A stretch of DNA of 64,000 nt from AP-15 sp963747735 (GTDB taxonomy: Bacteria > Pseudomonadota > Alphaproteobacteria > ATCC43930 > CGMCC-115725), in contig CAVVGE010000004.1 in the NCBI GenBank assembly GCA_963747735.1, positions 1 through 64,000 on the forward strand, in the 5' to 3' direction. Positions 7,863 through 16,543 of the stretch are shown one piece after another; position 1 is the first letter of the stretch; every line of letters begins with the position of its first letter. The notes below the pieces were generated by a model. It saw nothing but the letters and a program-made list of their open reading frames with translations, ran no database searches and was not told where the DNA came from. Position numbers and translations under genes: made by a program.

Positions 7863-8360
7863 CCCGCGGGCGGTGGAGGCCGCAGCAGCTCGAAAACGGT
7901 ATCGCTGATCGATTTGACGATCGACGTCAGAATGTCCGAGCCCTCGCTCACAGCAACCACAAGGGCGAGCTGCCGCAGCAGGCCGGCAAGATCCGCGGCG
8001 CGGGTCTGCGCCATGTCGTCCTCGACAGCCGAGCGGCGTCTCGATCAGCGAATTTTCCACATCCGAAGGGTCGAACCACTCGGCTGCGACGAGCACCTTT
8101 GCGACAAGCTCTGCGGCCGAGTGTGCCGGGATAGCGGCGATCACGGCTTCGATTTCACTGTTGCTGACTTGCTCGGCGGTGACCGTTGAATCGTCATCCG
8201 GCCGAAGCGGCCCGGACATCATTTGCGTTTGCAACGATTTCCATTTTTTGAAGAAACCCAGGATCGCCGCGTCCGCCTCACGATCGGGCGCGGCAGGCCG
8301 AGCTGCACCGGCGCGGTGGACCGCGGCGAAGTGGGCAGAAGGCGTTTCAAGTACCGGCAT
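7859..8360 (-). pseudogene. hypothetical protein, frameshifted
   Basis: From ATG at 8360 the frame gives MPVLETPSAHFAAVHRAGAA, then KKWKSLQTQMM, then AEQVSNSEIEAVIAAIPAHS and EWFDPSDVENSLIETPL. Coding-like sequence then switches frame near 8030 to AVEDDMAQTRAADLAGLLRQ and ends FELLRPPPPAG-stop at 7859. The alphaproteobacterial pattern IEAVIAxIPAH...DMAQTRAADLAGLLRQ looks like one helical protein of about 165 residues with a single indel. Function unknown. Confidence 0.5.
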
Positions 8361-8383
8361 GATTGCGCCGGGCGGCGCCGGTC

Positions 8384-8579
8384 GTCAAGATCGGTCCGCC
8401 GTTTTCGACCCGTTCGACGCGGGCACGACCGTACCGCTGTTTGCCCTTCGGTTTGGCAACGCGGGTACAAAATGTACCCGCGGGGTCGCTCCGTCACTGT
8501 ACAGGTTGACTCCAAGCCAATACGGCGCCCGCTTACTCGCCCTGCCCGCCGACGCGGCCGTCAAGATCGATCCGCCGTT
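8384..8579 (+). repeat. two direct copies of a 20-bp motif
   Basis: GTCAAGATCGGTCCGCCGTT at 8384-8403 recurs at 8560-8579 with a single change (GATCGA). Between them, 8461-8481 is a hairpin, GCGGGTAC AAAAT GTACCCGC. No protein frame is convincing here; the segment lies just upstream of the DUF992 gene. Confidence 0.55.
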
Positions 8580-8647
8580 GGTGGTATCGTAATTCCAAAA
8601 TACGCGGGGTTCGAGTAACCGTTCCTGGGGAATTGGGGATCATCGGC

Positions 8648-9130
8648 ATGCGCAAACTCGGTTTGGCAATCGGCGCGCTCGGTCTCGCGGCCGGCCTTTC
8701 TACTCAGGGGCCGCCGGCGCAGGCGCAATCGGGGGTGCGAATCGGGACATTAAACTGCAACGTCAGCGGCGGCTGGGGCTTTGTGTTCGGCTCTTCGAAG
8801 GCGCTGCGCTGTACCTTGACGCCTGGGTGGAGGCACCCCGAGCACTACGCCGGCACGATCTCCAAGTTCGGCGTCGATATCGGCTATACCAACGGCGGCG
8901 TGCTCGTCTGGGGGGTGTTCGCGCCAGGACCCTATGTGGGGCCGGGCGCGCTGGCTGGTGATTATGTCGGCGCTACTGGCAGCGCTACAATCGGGGTCGG
9001 GGTCGGCGCGAACGTGCTGGTTGGTGGCTCAAATCGGTCGATTTCGCTTCAGCCGCTCAGCATCGAAGGCAATACCGGCCTGAACGTTGCGGGCGGGATC
9101 GGCGCGATCACGCTACGCTACGCCCGCTGA
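8648..9130 (+). CDS. DUF992 family secreted protein
   Basis: A 160-residue protein from ATG at 8648, chosen because GGGGA sits about 12 bases upstream and the first residues then form a proper signal peptide (MRKLGLAIGALGLAAGLS, cleavage near AQA-Q). The mature chain carries DUF992 features: RIGTLNCNVSGGWGFVFGSS, RCTLTP, HYAGTISKFGVDIG, a Gly-rich middle (YVGATGSATIGVGVGAN), and the terminal LSIEGNTGLNVAGGI. DUF992 proteins are short exported proteins of alphaproteobacteria with unknown role. Single gene, no operon partner. Confidence 0.85.
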   Translation: MRKLGLAIGALGLAAGLSTQGPPAQAQSGVRIGTLNCNVSGGWGFVFGSSKALRCTLTPGWRHPEHYAGTISKFGVDIGYTNGGVLVWGVFAPGPYVGPGALAGDYVGATGSATIGVGVGANVLVGGSNRSISLQPLSIEGNTGLNVAGGIGAITLRYAR

Positions 9131-9231
9131 GCTGGGGGTCGGCAGGACGAAAGGCCCGCGTGCGCTGCACGCTGCCCACCCTGGTAATAGCCGCCGGCCG
9201 TGTGGTTCGCGTCGTAGCAGTAATTCGTCAC

Positions 9232-9645
9232 GCCTATCTCGGCCGCTACACGCACCGCGTCGCCATCTCGAACCGCCGGTTGATCGATATGCCCGGCGAG
9301 CAGGTTCGTTTCCGCTGGCGCGATTACCGGCACCACAACAAGAGCAAAGTCATGACCCTGGCGGCCGACGAGTTCATTCGGCGTTTCCTGCTGACACCCT
9401 GCCGCACGGCTTTCACCGCATCCGTCATTACGGTTTTCTCGGCAATCGTCATCGCGCCGCGAAACCCGCCCTCTGCCGCCGGCTGATCACGACCGCGGGG
9501 GCTGCGCCGCCCGCCAATCCGACTGGGGAACCCCGCGCCGCGCCCCTTCGATACCTGTCCTTGCTGCGGCGGGCGCATGGAGGTGCTCGGCCCGCTTCCG
9601 CGATCGCGCCCCGCCAACCCTTCGACATGGCACGACACCTCATGA
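9232..9645 (+). pseudogene. IS91-family transposase, C-terminal remnant
   Basis: From 9232 one frame gives AYLGRYTHRVAISNRRLIDM and FRWRDYRHHNKSKVMTLAAD. After a shift near 9390 a second frame gives TLPHGFHRIRHYGFLGNRHR. A third change near 9535 yields the C-terminal zinc ribbon CPCCGGRMEVLG and a stop at 9645. These are consecutive pieces of a rolling-circle (IS91-type) transposase lacking its N-terminal HUH part. Two indels and 5' truncation make it inactive. Confidence 0.8.
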
Positions 9646-10182
9646 ACCCGCGCCGGCTCACTTCCATGTTCGCCATTTTCGCCGTCGGCGCCGCCGAGGG
9701 ACGCGGAGCCGCGTGTCGTGCCGCCGCCCGCCGCCGCGTGCGCTTCACGCGCCGCATGGCCTCGGCATCTCGGCCGTCCGCGCCCCACCAGCAAGGCCGT
9801 CCCGGTGACCGTACCGCTCGCCGCTGGCCTCCGAGCAATCCACTTGCTGGCGAAGCCCGGGTTTCATTCCCCATAAGCCGCATCGCTTCCCGCGGTTTAG
9901 CTCAACCCGGTTTCAACGAGATCGCGCTAGGTGGTCCGTCATCCGCCGCTGCGAGGTCGCGCGACCTCGCAGAAACCTACGGATTATCACGTGAAGGAAC
10001 GGCGCCGGTCCGTGGCATACGAGCACGCATCCGTCGGCGATGACCTGGCGGCAGGACCCGGTGGCACTTTCCTCGGGTGCTCTCTCGGCGTAGCACTTGA
10101 GCATCAGGGTGGTACCCGCGCGACAGAAACGGCGTACGCATCTTCAACGCGATGCGGGTGACCGACTTTTAAGGCTTCGCCG
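9646..10182. other. IS91 flank and promoter region of the NfeD operon
   Basis: No gene was seen. Bases 9951-9970 form a perfect 20-bp palindrome, GCGAGGTCGC followed by its complement. Its origin (IS terminus or regulator site) is not known. Confidence 0.45.
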
Positions 10183-10608
10183 ATGCAATGGGTGTTCCTG
10201 GTCCTCGCCTTGTTGGCCGCGCTGGCCGAGTTGCATACCGGCACCTTCTATCTTGCCGGTGTCGCTGCCGCCGCCCTCCTCACCACTCTGATGGGCTTCT
10301 GGATTCGGGGCGATCTGCTGATTTTTGCGTTTGTGGTTCTTTGTGCGATCCTGACAGCCGCAGTCATGCTCAGTCGGCGGCATCAAGAACACACCAAAGG
10401 TCTTGCGGATTTCGACATCGGCCAGACCGTGACGATACGCGATGTCCCGCTGCAAGGAAATTGTCTCACCGTCAGTTATCGCGGCGTGAATTGGCAAGCC
10501 GTGATGGAAGACGGTACCGTCCCCGCTTCCGGCAGCACAGCCATCATCAAGCGTAAGACCGACAAGCTCCTGCATCTCGCCTTGCCGGTCGACATGCCGC
10601 AGACATAA
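10183..10608 (+). CDS. NfeD-like membrane protein
   Basis: A 141-residue protein. Two to three transmembrane segments fill the first ~63 residues (VFLVLALLAALAELHTGTFY, FAFVVLCAILTAAVML), followed by a soluble OB-like domain (DIGQTVTIRDVPLQGNCLTV, YRGVNWQAVMEDG). This is the short NfeD/YbbK-partner layout. NfeD proteins pair with stomatin-like SPFH proteins, and the next gene, 19 bases downstream, is exactly that. Likely role: membrane-quality or lipid-raft-like scaffold, inner membrane. Confidence 0.8.
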   Translation: MQWVFLVLALLAALAELHTGTFYLAGVAAAALLTTLMGFWIRGDLLIFAFVVLCAILTAAVMLSRRHQEHTKGLADFDIGQTVTIRDVPLQGNCLTVSYRGVNWQAVMEDGTVPASGSTAIIKRKTDKLLHLALPVDMPQT

Positions 10609-10627
10609 ATAACTGAGGATTTGCTTC

Positions 10628-11611
10628 ATGTCGTTCGAATCTCTCATCTGGTTGATAATACTCCTTCTTCTTCTGTTCTTTGGATTTGCCATACTGCGCT
10701 CAGCACTGCGCATCGTGCCGCAGCAGCAATCATGGATTGTCGAACGCCTCGGCCGCTTCCACCGCGCCCTGTCGCCGGGGTTGAACGTGCTCGTGCCCTT
10801 CATGGATCGCGTCGCCTACCGCTTCGACCTGCGCGAAGCGCCCTCAGAAGTGCCGGCACAGGTGTGCATCTCTCTCGACAATACCACCCTCACCGTCGAT
10901 GGCTTCCTCTATCTCCAGATCACCGATGCGGTGAAAGCGGCCTATGGATCGAGCAATCCAATGAACGCCGCAATGCAATTGGCGCAGACCAGCATGCGCT
11001 CGGAGATCGGCAAGTTACATCTCGACCAAGCCCTGTCCTCGCGGCAGATGCTGAATGCCGCGGTCGCTGCGGCGGTAGAGGAGGCCGCCGTCAATTGGGG
11101 AATCAAGGTCCTCCGCTACGAGATCAAGGACATCACGCCACCGCAGGCAATCCTGCATGCCATGGAGCTGCAGATCACAGCGGAGCGGGAAAAGCGCGCG
11201 ATGATCTTCAAATCGGAAGGCGAGCGCCAGCAGGAGATCAACACGTCCGAGGGCCAGCGTCAGCGAGAGATCAACCTCGCCGATGGGCGAAGGCAAGCCG
11301 AGATCCTGCGCGCCGAGGGCGAAGCCAAGGCCATCGAACTAGTTGCCTCGGCCACCGCCGATGCCATCCGGGCCATCGCTACAGCAGCGATCGTCGACGG
11401 CGGCATCGAAGCTCTGCAGATGCAACTCGCCAAGGACTTTATCGACAAATGGGGCAATCTCGCCAAGCAGGGCACAACCATGATCATCCCAGCCGATCTC
11501 GGCAATATCGGCGCAGTGGTGGGAACTGCTCTGCAAATCGTAAAGGGAAACTCGGGGGCGGCGCACACGGCGTCGCCCCGGGCTGGCGGGTCAGTGCCGC
11601 AGGCGGGGTGA
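10628..11611 (+). CDS. SPFH/stomatin-like protein (QmcA/slipin type)
   Basis: A 327-residue protein. Residues ~5-25 form one transmembrane helix (LIWLIILLLLLFFGFAIL). The SPFH domain follows: VPQQQSWIVERLGRFHRALS, PGLNVLVPFMDRVAYRFDLR, LDNTTLTVDGFLYLQI, LAQTSMRSEIGKLHLDQAL. Residues ~190-260 are an Ala/Glu/Arg-rich coiled coil with repeats such as EGERQQEIN and EGQRQREIN. It oligomerises at the inner membrane with NfeD in the family model. It is co-transcribed with the NfeD gene upstream and followed by two small overlapping frames. Confidence 0.9.
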   Translation: MSFESLIWLIILLLLLFFGFAILRSALRIVPQQQSWIVERLGRFHRALSPGLNVLVPFMDRVAYRFDLREAPSEVPAQVCISLDNTTLTVDGFLYLQITDAVKAAYGSSNPMNAAMQLAQTSMRSEIGKLHLDQALSSRQMLNAAVAAAVEEAAVNWGIKVLRYEIKDITPPQAILHAMELQITAEREKRAMIFKSEGERQQEINTSEGQRQREINLADGRRQAEILRAEGEAKAIELVASATADAIRAIATAAIVDGGIEALQMQLAKDFIDKWGNLAKQGTTMIIPADLGNIGAVVGTALQIVKGNSGAAHTASPRAGGSVPQAG

Positions 11612-11618
11612 CGGCGTC

Positions 11619-11693
11619 ATGCCAGCGATGGATGAACCGATCGCGCAGACCATGGGGCAGGCCGCAAGCGCCCCTGTGCATCCGAGGAGATGA
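11619..11693 (+). CDS. 24-residue peptide between SPFH gene and next frame
   Basis: MPAMDEPIAQTMGQAASAPV ends HPRR-stop. It starts 8 bases after the SPFH stop and ends in an ATGA overlap with the following frame (11690). That coupling suggests translation, perhaps only to deliver ribosomes. No family recognised. Confidence 0.4.
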   Translation: MPAMDEPIAQTMGQAASAPVHPRR

Positions 11694-11835
11694 AAGCGAG
11701 CGTCGATCTCCGCATTGGCAACAACATATCGCTAAAGGTCACGGCGCCGACGACGCCGGCAGGGCTCGCAACCGCCGGGATCATGGTGTCCGCCATTGTC
11801 CTGGCAGTCACGGCCCTGGTATGGGCAGCACGCGC
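11690..11835 (+). pseudogene. small membrane protein of the SPFH operon, truncated
   Basis: From ATG at 11690 (GAGGAG upstream, ATGA overlap with the 24-residue frame) the chain reads MKASVDLRIGNNISLKVTAP, then a hydrophobic helix AGIMVSAIVLAVTALVWAA. At about 11836 the DNA becomes the antisense of a resolvase fragment, so the natural C-terminus is lost. The open frame runs to 12034, but the last ~65 codons are foreign. Confidence 0.5.
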
Positions 11836-12001
11836 CCTTGCGCAGCGCATCATCGAGGACGCGCGGGAGTTCGGGCCGGTCCGCCTTTGCGCCGGACGCC
11901 TTCTCGGTGTGGATCTTCTCGCAGCCCGCACGCCGGAGCGCGTCGAGCTGCAGCTCGGGCGACTGGTCGGTGGTGCTGACCCTGGCGTACCCGACCCGCA
12001 T
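11836..12001 (-). pseudogene. serine resolvase, N-terminal fragment
   Basis: ATG at 12001 gives MRVGYARVSTTDQSPELQLD, ALRRAGCEKIHTEKASGAK and RPELPRVLDDALRKG, the catalytic-domain start of Tn3-type resolvases, with Ser in the ARVST motif. Homology stops at about 11836. With the Tn3 transposase remnant at 12350-12902 it is probably debris of one Tn3-family transposon. Confidence 0.75.
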
Positions 12002-12349
12002 CCCGCGCTCTTGTTCTCGAAACCCGTCCGATGAGTAGCGTTTCGGAACAGAGCAATCAAGAATAGTTGTGAGAAGGGAAAGTGCCTTGCTGCGCGGCGC
12101 CGGGCGGCACGCGCCGGGGATCGTCAGAAACGTTGGTTTTCGAGAACAGCCGAACGCGAGCTGTCGTCGTCTGTCGCCGTCGAATTCCCGTTGGCACGGA
12201 GCGTGAGCACGTTCCTCCGTTGTCAAGCACGACCGGATGATGGCGAGCACGGTGGCAGATAATGTGAGCACGCGGCGAGCGCCATTGTCAGCTAATCTGA
12301 GCAGGAAACGGCGCTGTTTGCGAGCACGACCTCCGATGATTGCGAGCGC
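12002..12349. other. IS21-like terminal repeats, no gene
   Basis: Several GAGCACG-type motifs occur every 18-32 bases from 12204 to 12342. Two of them extend to TGGCAGATAATGTGAGCA (12253) and TGTCAGCTAATCTGAGCA (12286). Multiple spaced terminal repeats of this kind mark the ends of IS21-family elements. No istA/istB reading frame is present. Confidence 0.45.
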
Positions 12350-12902
12350 CTACAGGTAGGAGGCGAGCTGCCGCAGGATCAGAGAGGCGGCCACGGTGCC
12401 GGTGCGGATCGAGGCGGCAACCCGCAGGATCTCCGACCAATGAGCGCGAATCAGGGCGACGTTGATGCGCCCGGCGATCAGCGGTTCGAGCGAGGGATAG
12501 GCCGCCGCCTTGCCGAAGCTGAAGAGACGCCGGTTCTTCAGGTCCGGGATCCGTGGCGCGAACTGGAACCCGAGCAAGGAGCAGAGGGCGAAGACATGGT
12601 CGGAATCGCCGCCGCCATCGGTATGGTGGCGACGGGCCATGACCTCGCTCTGGTGATAGAGCAGCCCGTCGAGGACATGCGCGGCTTCGCTGGCGGTCGC
12701 CGCGATCACCTTGGTGTGGAACGGTGCGTAGCGGTCGGAGATGTGCGTGTAGAACTTGACCCCGGGTTCATCACCGTAATGGGCATTGGTGCTGCTCGCG
12801 TCGCGCCCAAAGCCGCCGGCCCGGAAGAATTGGCCATCCGAGGCACGGCGCGCGCAATCTTCGCCGCCGCCGGCGAGGCCGTCGCCGATGAAAAAGGCCT
12901 AG
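12350..12902 (-). pseudogene. Tn3-family transposase fragment
   Basis: The minus strand reads DGQFFRAGGFGRDASSTNAH, YGDEPGVKFYTHISDRYAPF and FHTKVIAATASEAAHVLDGL, then LLYHQSEVMARRHHTDGG, DHVFALCSLLGFQFAPRIPD and SLILRQLASYL-stop. These are consecutive blocks of the DDE region of a Tn3 transposase (about 1000 residues when whole); N- and C-terminal parts are gone. The upstream edge coincides with the CTAG duplication of the IS1380 element, which therefore inserted at or next to this remnant. Confidence 0.8.
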
Positions 12903-13546
12903 CCTGACTTATTCATGACGGGGGTGGATTTGGGGTGGCGGACATAGCATAAGCGTTTGATCTAGCGTAGGATTTGGTTGTCGAAGCCAACCCTGTGCCG
13001 GGATCGGAGCGCGCCACGCCCGCCATGACCGACGATACCCTGCTGCCGTTCTGGTTTCCAGCCGTCGAGCGCAAAAAGGTCACCGCTGCCTTCGATGGCG
13101 GGCGCCTCAGTTCGGACGGCGGTGTCATGCTGCTGGCCCAAGCGGAACGGCGGCTCGGCATCGCCGATCGGCTGGCCCGGATGATCCCGGACAGCCGCGA
13201 TCCGGAGCGGGTCACCCATCGGCTGCCCGACATCCTGCGCGCCCGCATCTTTGCCATCGCCTGCGGCTAGGAGGATGCCGACGATCTCGACCGGTTGCGC
13301 ACCGATCCGGGGTTCAAGCTGGCTTGCGGCCGGCTGCCCGACAGCGGCGCCGAGCTGTGCTCGCAGCCGACCGTGTCGCGCTGGGAGAATGCGCCCGGGT
13401 TGCGCGATCTGATCCGCCTGATGGGGGTGATGGTCGATCTCTACTGCGCCAGCTACAAGACGGCGCCCGAGGCCGTGACCCTCGACATCGATGACACCGT
13501 CGATGTCGTTCACGGCCATCAGCAGCTCTCGTTCTTCAATGCCGAT

Positions 13547-13574
13547 GGAGCCTGCCCTCGGGCTCGACCCGAGG
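13547..13574 (+). repeat. ~28-bp hairpin insertion, copy 3 (IS1380 transposase)
   Basis: Begins GGAGCCTGCCCTCGGGCTCG and ends ACCCGAGG(G), forming a CCCTCGGG/CCCGAGGG stem. It separates FFNA from DERCFLP and shifts the frame. The exact host target is uncertain because a few host bases may be missing. Confidence 0.65.
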
Positions 13575-14026
13575 GACGAGCGCTGCTTTCTGCCGATCCA
13601 TGTCTACGACACGGCGACCAGCCGCCCGGTGGCGGTGCTGCTGCGCCCCGGCAAGACGCCCTCGGGCGCGGAGGTGCGCGGCCATCTGCGACGCCTCGTC
13701 CGCCGCATCCGCCGCATCCGCCGACACTGGCCCTCGACCCGCATCACGATCCGCGGCGATGGCCACTACAGCCGCCCGAGGCGATGGAGTGGTGCGAAAA
13801 GAACGGGGTCGACTTCATCTTTGGCCTGCCCGGCAACCGTGTGCTCGACCGGCTGGTCGACGAAACCGCCGACGACATCCGCACCCGGCGCGCGCTCGAC
13901 CAGAAACCCGCCCTGCGCGGCTTTGCCGAAACCCGCTACCAGGCCAAGTCCTGGAACAGGTCCTGGAACAAGCAGCGCCGCGCCTGCGCCCGCATCGAGG
14001 CCACCACCAAGGGGCTCGACATCCGC

Positions 14027-14050
14027 AGCCTGCCCCCGCGAAGGCGGGGG
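14027..14050 (+). repeat. ~24-bp hairpin insertion, copy 4 (IS1380 transposase)
   Basis: AGCCTGCCCCCGCGAAGGCG followed by GGGG: the CCCCCGC arm pairs with GCGGGGG around GAAG. It lies between the expected LDIR and VTSLQAG blocks and shifts the frame. Confidence 0.65.
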
Positions 14051-14124
14051 TCACCAGCCTCCAGGCCGGATCGGCCGAGCATGTCTACGAGACCCTCTAC
14101 TGCGCCCGCGGCCAGGCCGAGAAC

Positions 14125-14147
14125 CCCGGCCTGCGCCGGGGCAGGCT
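14125..14147 (-). repeat. 23-bp hairpin insertion, copy 5 (IS1380 transposase)
   Basis: On the minus strand AGCCTGCCCCGGCGCAGGCC then GGG. Removing 23 bases joins GAGAAC to CTGATC, restoring the expected QAEN-LIKLHKTQLAS. It shifts the frame. Confidence 0.75.
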
Positions 14148-14601
14148 CTGATCAAGCTGCACAAGACGCAGCTCGCCTCCGACCGCACCAGCTGCCGCAG
14201 CCCGCTCGCCAACCAGATGCGCCTCATCCGGCACACCGCCGCCTATTGGCTGATCCTCACCGTGCGCGATGCCGTTCCCCGCACACACGCCCTCGCCACC
14301 GCCGAGTTCGCCACCATCCGCCTGCGGCTGTTGAAACTCGGCACCCGCGTCATCGAGACCGCCTCGCGCGTGCGCCTCGCCTTCGCCGCCGCCTGCCCCG
14401 AGGCCAGCCTCTTCCGTCACATCGCCGCAGCGCTGATGCCCGCCGGACCGTAAACCGCGGGGCCGCTGTCGCCCCGCCCAAGCCCCTCTCGCAAACCTCC
14501 AGCGCCGACCACACCGATCACACCCCGCGGCAACCGTGCCGCCCCCTCAACCTCGCATCGACCCCAACGCCAAGCTTGCCGGGCTCCTTCCGACACCCTG
14601 G

Positions 14602-16530
14602 GTAGAGTCGAGGAAGGGCGCGGTATCCGCATCGAGGGCATCGAGGCGTTCCGTCTCCCCTCCCCGCTCATCAAACCGGACGTGCGGGTTTCCCGCATCC
14701 GGCTTTCCGACTGGCTTCATCTCACGGCACGCGGCGGCGGGCCAATATGGACACGCCGGAGGCGGAGCACCCCCAGCGTGCCGAAGACCGCTTCGCTGTT
14801 GAAGCGTTTGGTGCCGCGCGTCGGCACCTTATGACGCCGCACCAAAAAGTGACGCACTCGATCGTGGACGTGATTGTCGATCGCACGGTACGCGGGCATC
14901 CGGGTGCCGTGGCTGAAGTATGCAGCCCAACCGCGCAGTAGGCGGTTCAGCCGATTTCTCACCTCAGGCCATGCTCCCGTGTTACCCGGCACCATGAGGT
15001 CGCTGACTTTGGCCTTAAGCCGGAGAACGCTCTTCTTCGATGGGCTTGCCCCGAGATACCAATGGCCATCCTTGCGGTAGCGGTGCGGGCCGAACGTGTA
15101 GCCAAGAAAGTCGAAGGGCTCGCGCCGGGCATCCCGAACCGCGGTCTTCGCCTCGTTGAGGGCGAGCCCAAGCTTGGTCATCACCTGCCGCGTCCACGCC
15201 AGCGCCTCCGCCGCAGACTTGCGGCTGAGGATGACGAAGTCGTCAGCATAGGAGACGATCCGCGCCTGGTAGGCCTCGCCCCGCCCGGTTGCACGCCAAT
15301 GCTTCAGGAACCGGTTCATGTACAGATTGGCGAGCAGAGGGCTGACTACCCCACCCTGCGGCGTGCCGCAGGTGCTGCTTTTACCACCCGTAAGTCGCCG
15401 CTTCCCGTCGTCATCGCTCGCCTCGACCGGCGCTTTGAGCCACAGCTTGATCAGCCGCAGCACATGCCGATCGACGACCCGCCGTGCCACCGACCGCATC
15501 AGATATTGATGCGGAATCGTGTCGAAATACTTCGACAAATCGGCATCCACCACATCGGTGTAGCCGTGGCACAGCAGCGCGTGCACTTCCTTGATCGCGT
15601 CAGCCCCGCTACGCCCTGGCCGATAGCCATAGGCCGCGGGATCGAGGTCCGCCTCGAAGATCGGCTCCAGCACGAGCTTGGCGGCGGTCTGCACCACCCG
15701 GTCCCGGATCGTCGGGATACCGAGCGGCCGCTCGCCGCCGCCGGGCTTTGGGATCATCACCCGCCGCACCGGCTCGGGTCTGTACGTCTTCGCGACAACG
15801 TCCTTCCTGAGACCGCCAAGCCACCCCTCCAGCCCCGCCGCTTCGATCGCCGCGAAGGTGACCCCGTCCACCCCCGGCGCACCCCGATTGGCGCGCGCCA
15901 GGTCATAGGCATGACGCAGGATGTCCTCGCGGCAGATCTTGTCGTAGAGCAGGTAGAAGCGGAAAGCCGGTTCCGCCTTCGCCTTGAGATAGAGCTTCCT
16001 CTGAAGTCTCCGGATGCTTTCAGGTGTTTGCAGGCTCATCGCCAATCACCAATCCTCGTCTTCGTCGAAAGCGCACCAGAAGTCAGGGTCCTTCCCTCCG
16101 CCGGCATTACCCGGTCTCAACGGTACCATGACCCTGTCCGACTCCCGCCCTGGGCCGCCGCCACATGCGACGTTGAAGACGCTGCCTTCGCCTGGACGGG
16201 TATCCCCCGATTACCCGAAACACCCTTCCGACGTGCCGTGCCCATTACCCCGGCGGACCGAGATGGGTGCACGTGTCGGTTGCTTCCCCACCGCGCGCGG
16301 CCTTCCCCGTTATTCAGGCGGGTCGGCGCCCACGACTTCACTTTCGAGGCCTGCTCAGGCTTCACTCACGTTACGGCCCGCCGGATCGCTCGACCGCCCA
16401 AGGCGGCCTTCGTCACGAGGCTTCGGCCCAGCCGGTTACCCGACAAAGCCGCTCGTCAGCTACCGGACCTTACCGACAACTCTCCGGGTGGTACCTTCCT
16501 CCACTGGTGTTCCGCGCCTTCGGGGCGCAC
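14602..16530 (-). mobile_element. group II intron
   Basis: On the minus strand the intron begins with GTGCG at 16530, the standard group II 5' end. About 490 bases of structured RNA follow, then an intact maturase gene. After its stop comes a typical domain V hairpin at 14672-14704 (AGCCGG...GGGAAACCC...CCGGTTT with a GAAA-type loop), then a domain VI-like region ending near 14602. The 5' junction falls immediately after TTATTCA, the core of the IS1380 right terminal repeat. Boundaries come from these landmarks; the 3' end is good to a few bases. Confidence 0.8.
14717..16039 (-). CDS. ltrA: group II intron reverse transcriptase/maturase
   Basis: A 440-residue protein from ATG at 16039; an upstream in-frame TTG adds two residues. 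RT blocks are complete: ANRGAPGVDGVTFAAIE, RRVMIPKPGGGERPLGIPTI, AAYGYRPGRSGADAI, DVVDADLSKYFDTIPH, GTPQGGVVSPLLANLYMN, catalytic YADD in RIVSYADDFVIL, and LGLALNEAKT. The maturase X region follows (FDFLGYTFG, LLRGWAAYFSHG). No HNH endonuclease domain is visible after it, so mobility would rely on endonuclease-independent retrohoming. Unlike the neighbouring transposases the frame is intact, so the intron may still be active. Confidence 0.92.
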   Translation of the reverse strand: MSLQTPESIRRLQRKLYLKAKAEPAFRFYLLYDKICREDILRHAYDLARANRGAPGVDGVTFAAIEAAGLEGWLGGLRKDVVAKTYRPEPVRRVMIPKPGGGERPLGIPTIRDRVVQTAAKLVLEPIFEADLDPAAYGYRPGRSGADAIKEVHALLCHGYTDVVDADLSKYFDTIPHQYLMRSVARRVVDRHVLRLIKLWLKAPVEASDDDGKRRLTGGKSSTCGTPQGGVVSPLLANLYMNRFLKHWRATGRGEAYQARIVSYADDFVILSRKSAAEALAWTRQVMTKLGLALNEAKTAVRDARREPFDFLGYTFGPHRYRKDGHWYLGASPSKKSVLRLKAKVSDLMVPGNTGAWPEVRNRLNRLLRGWAAYFSHGTRMPAYRAIDNHVHDRVRHFLVRRHKVPTRGTKRFNSEAVFGTLGVLRLRRVHIGPPPRAVR

Positions 16531-16543
16531 TGAATAAGACGGG

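Larger units (their letters stand above)
13025..14453 (+). pseudogene. IS1380-family transposase, multiply broken
   Basis: ATG at 13025 begins MTDDTLLPFWFPAVERKKVT; the fold continues FDGGRLSSDGGVMLLAQAER, LDIDDTVDVVHGHQQLSFFN, DERCFLPIHVYDTATSRPVA, CEKNGVDFIFGLPGNRVLD and LTVRDAVPRTHALATAEFAT to 14453. Damage includes an in-frame TAG at 13268 where families have Tyr, three hairpin insertions (near 13547, 14027 and 14125), a one-base deletion near 13780 (SRP|EAMEW) and a 12-bp duplication giving SWNRSWNKQ near 13950. It cannot make a transposase. Confidence 0.85.
12903..16543 (+). mobile_element. IS1380-family element with CTAG duplication, carrying a nested group II intron
   Basis: Left end CCTGACTTATTCA (12903) and inverted right end CCCGTCTTATTCA (ending 16543) match at 11 of 13 positions. 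Each is flanked by CTAG (12899-12902 and 16544-16547), a clear 4-bp target duplication. The right copy of CTAG also supplies the TAG stop of the NUDIX gene. The element holds a broken transposase (13025-14453), and directly inside its right terminal repeat sits a group II intron (14602-16530, opposite orientation). Without the intron the element would be about 1.7 kb, normal for IS1380. Confidence 0.8.

Noticed and set aside
14030..14060. hairpin copy 4 as an ordinary REP unit
   Set aside because: It shares the GCGAAGGCGGG core with REP-like units elsewhere but has the AGCCTGCCC arm of the transposase family, so it was grouped there.
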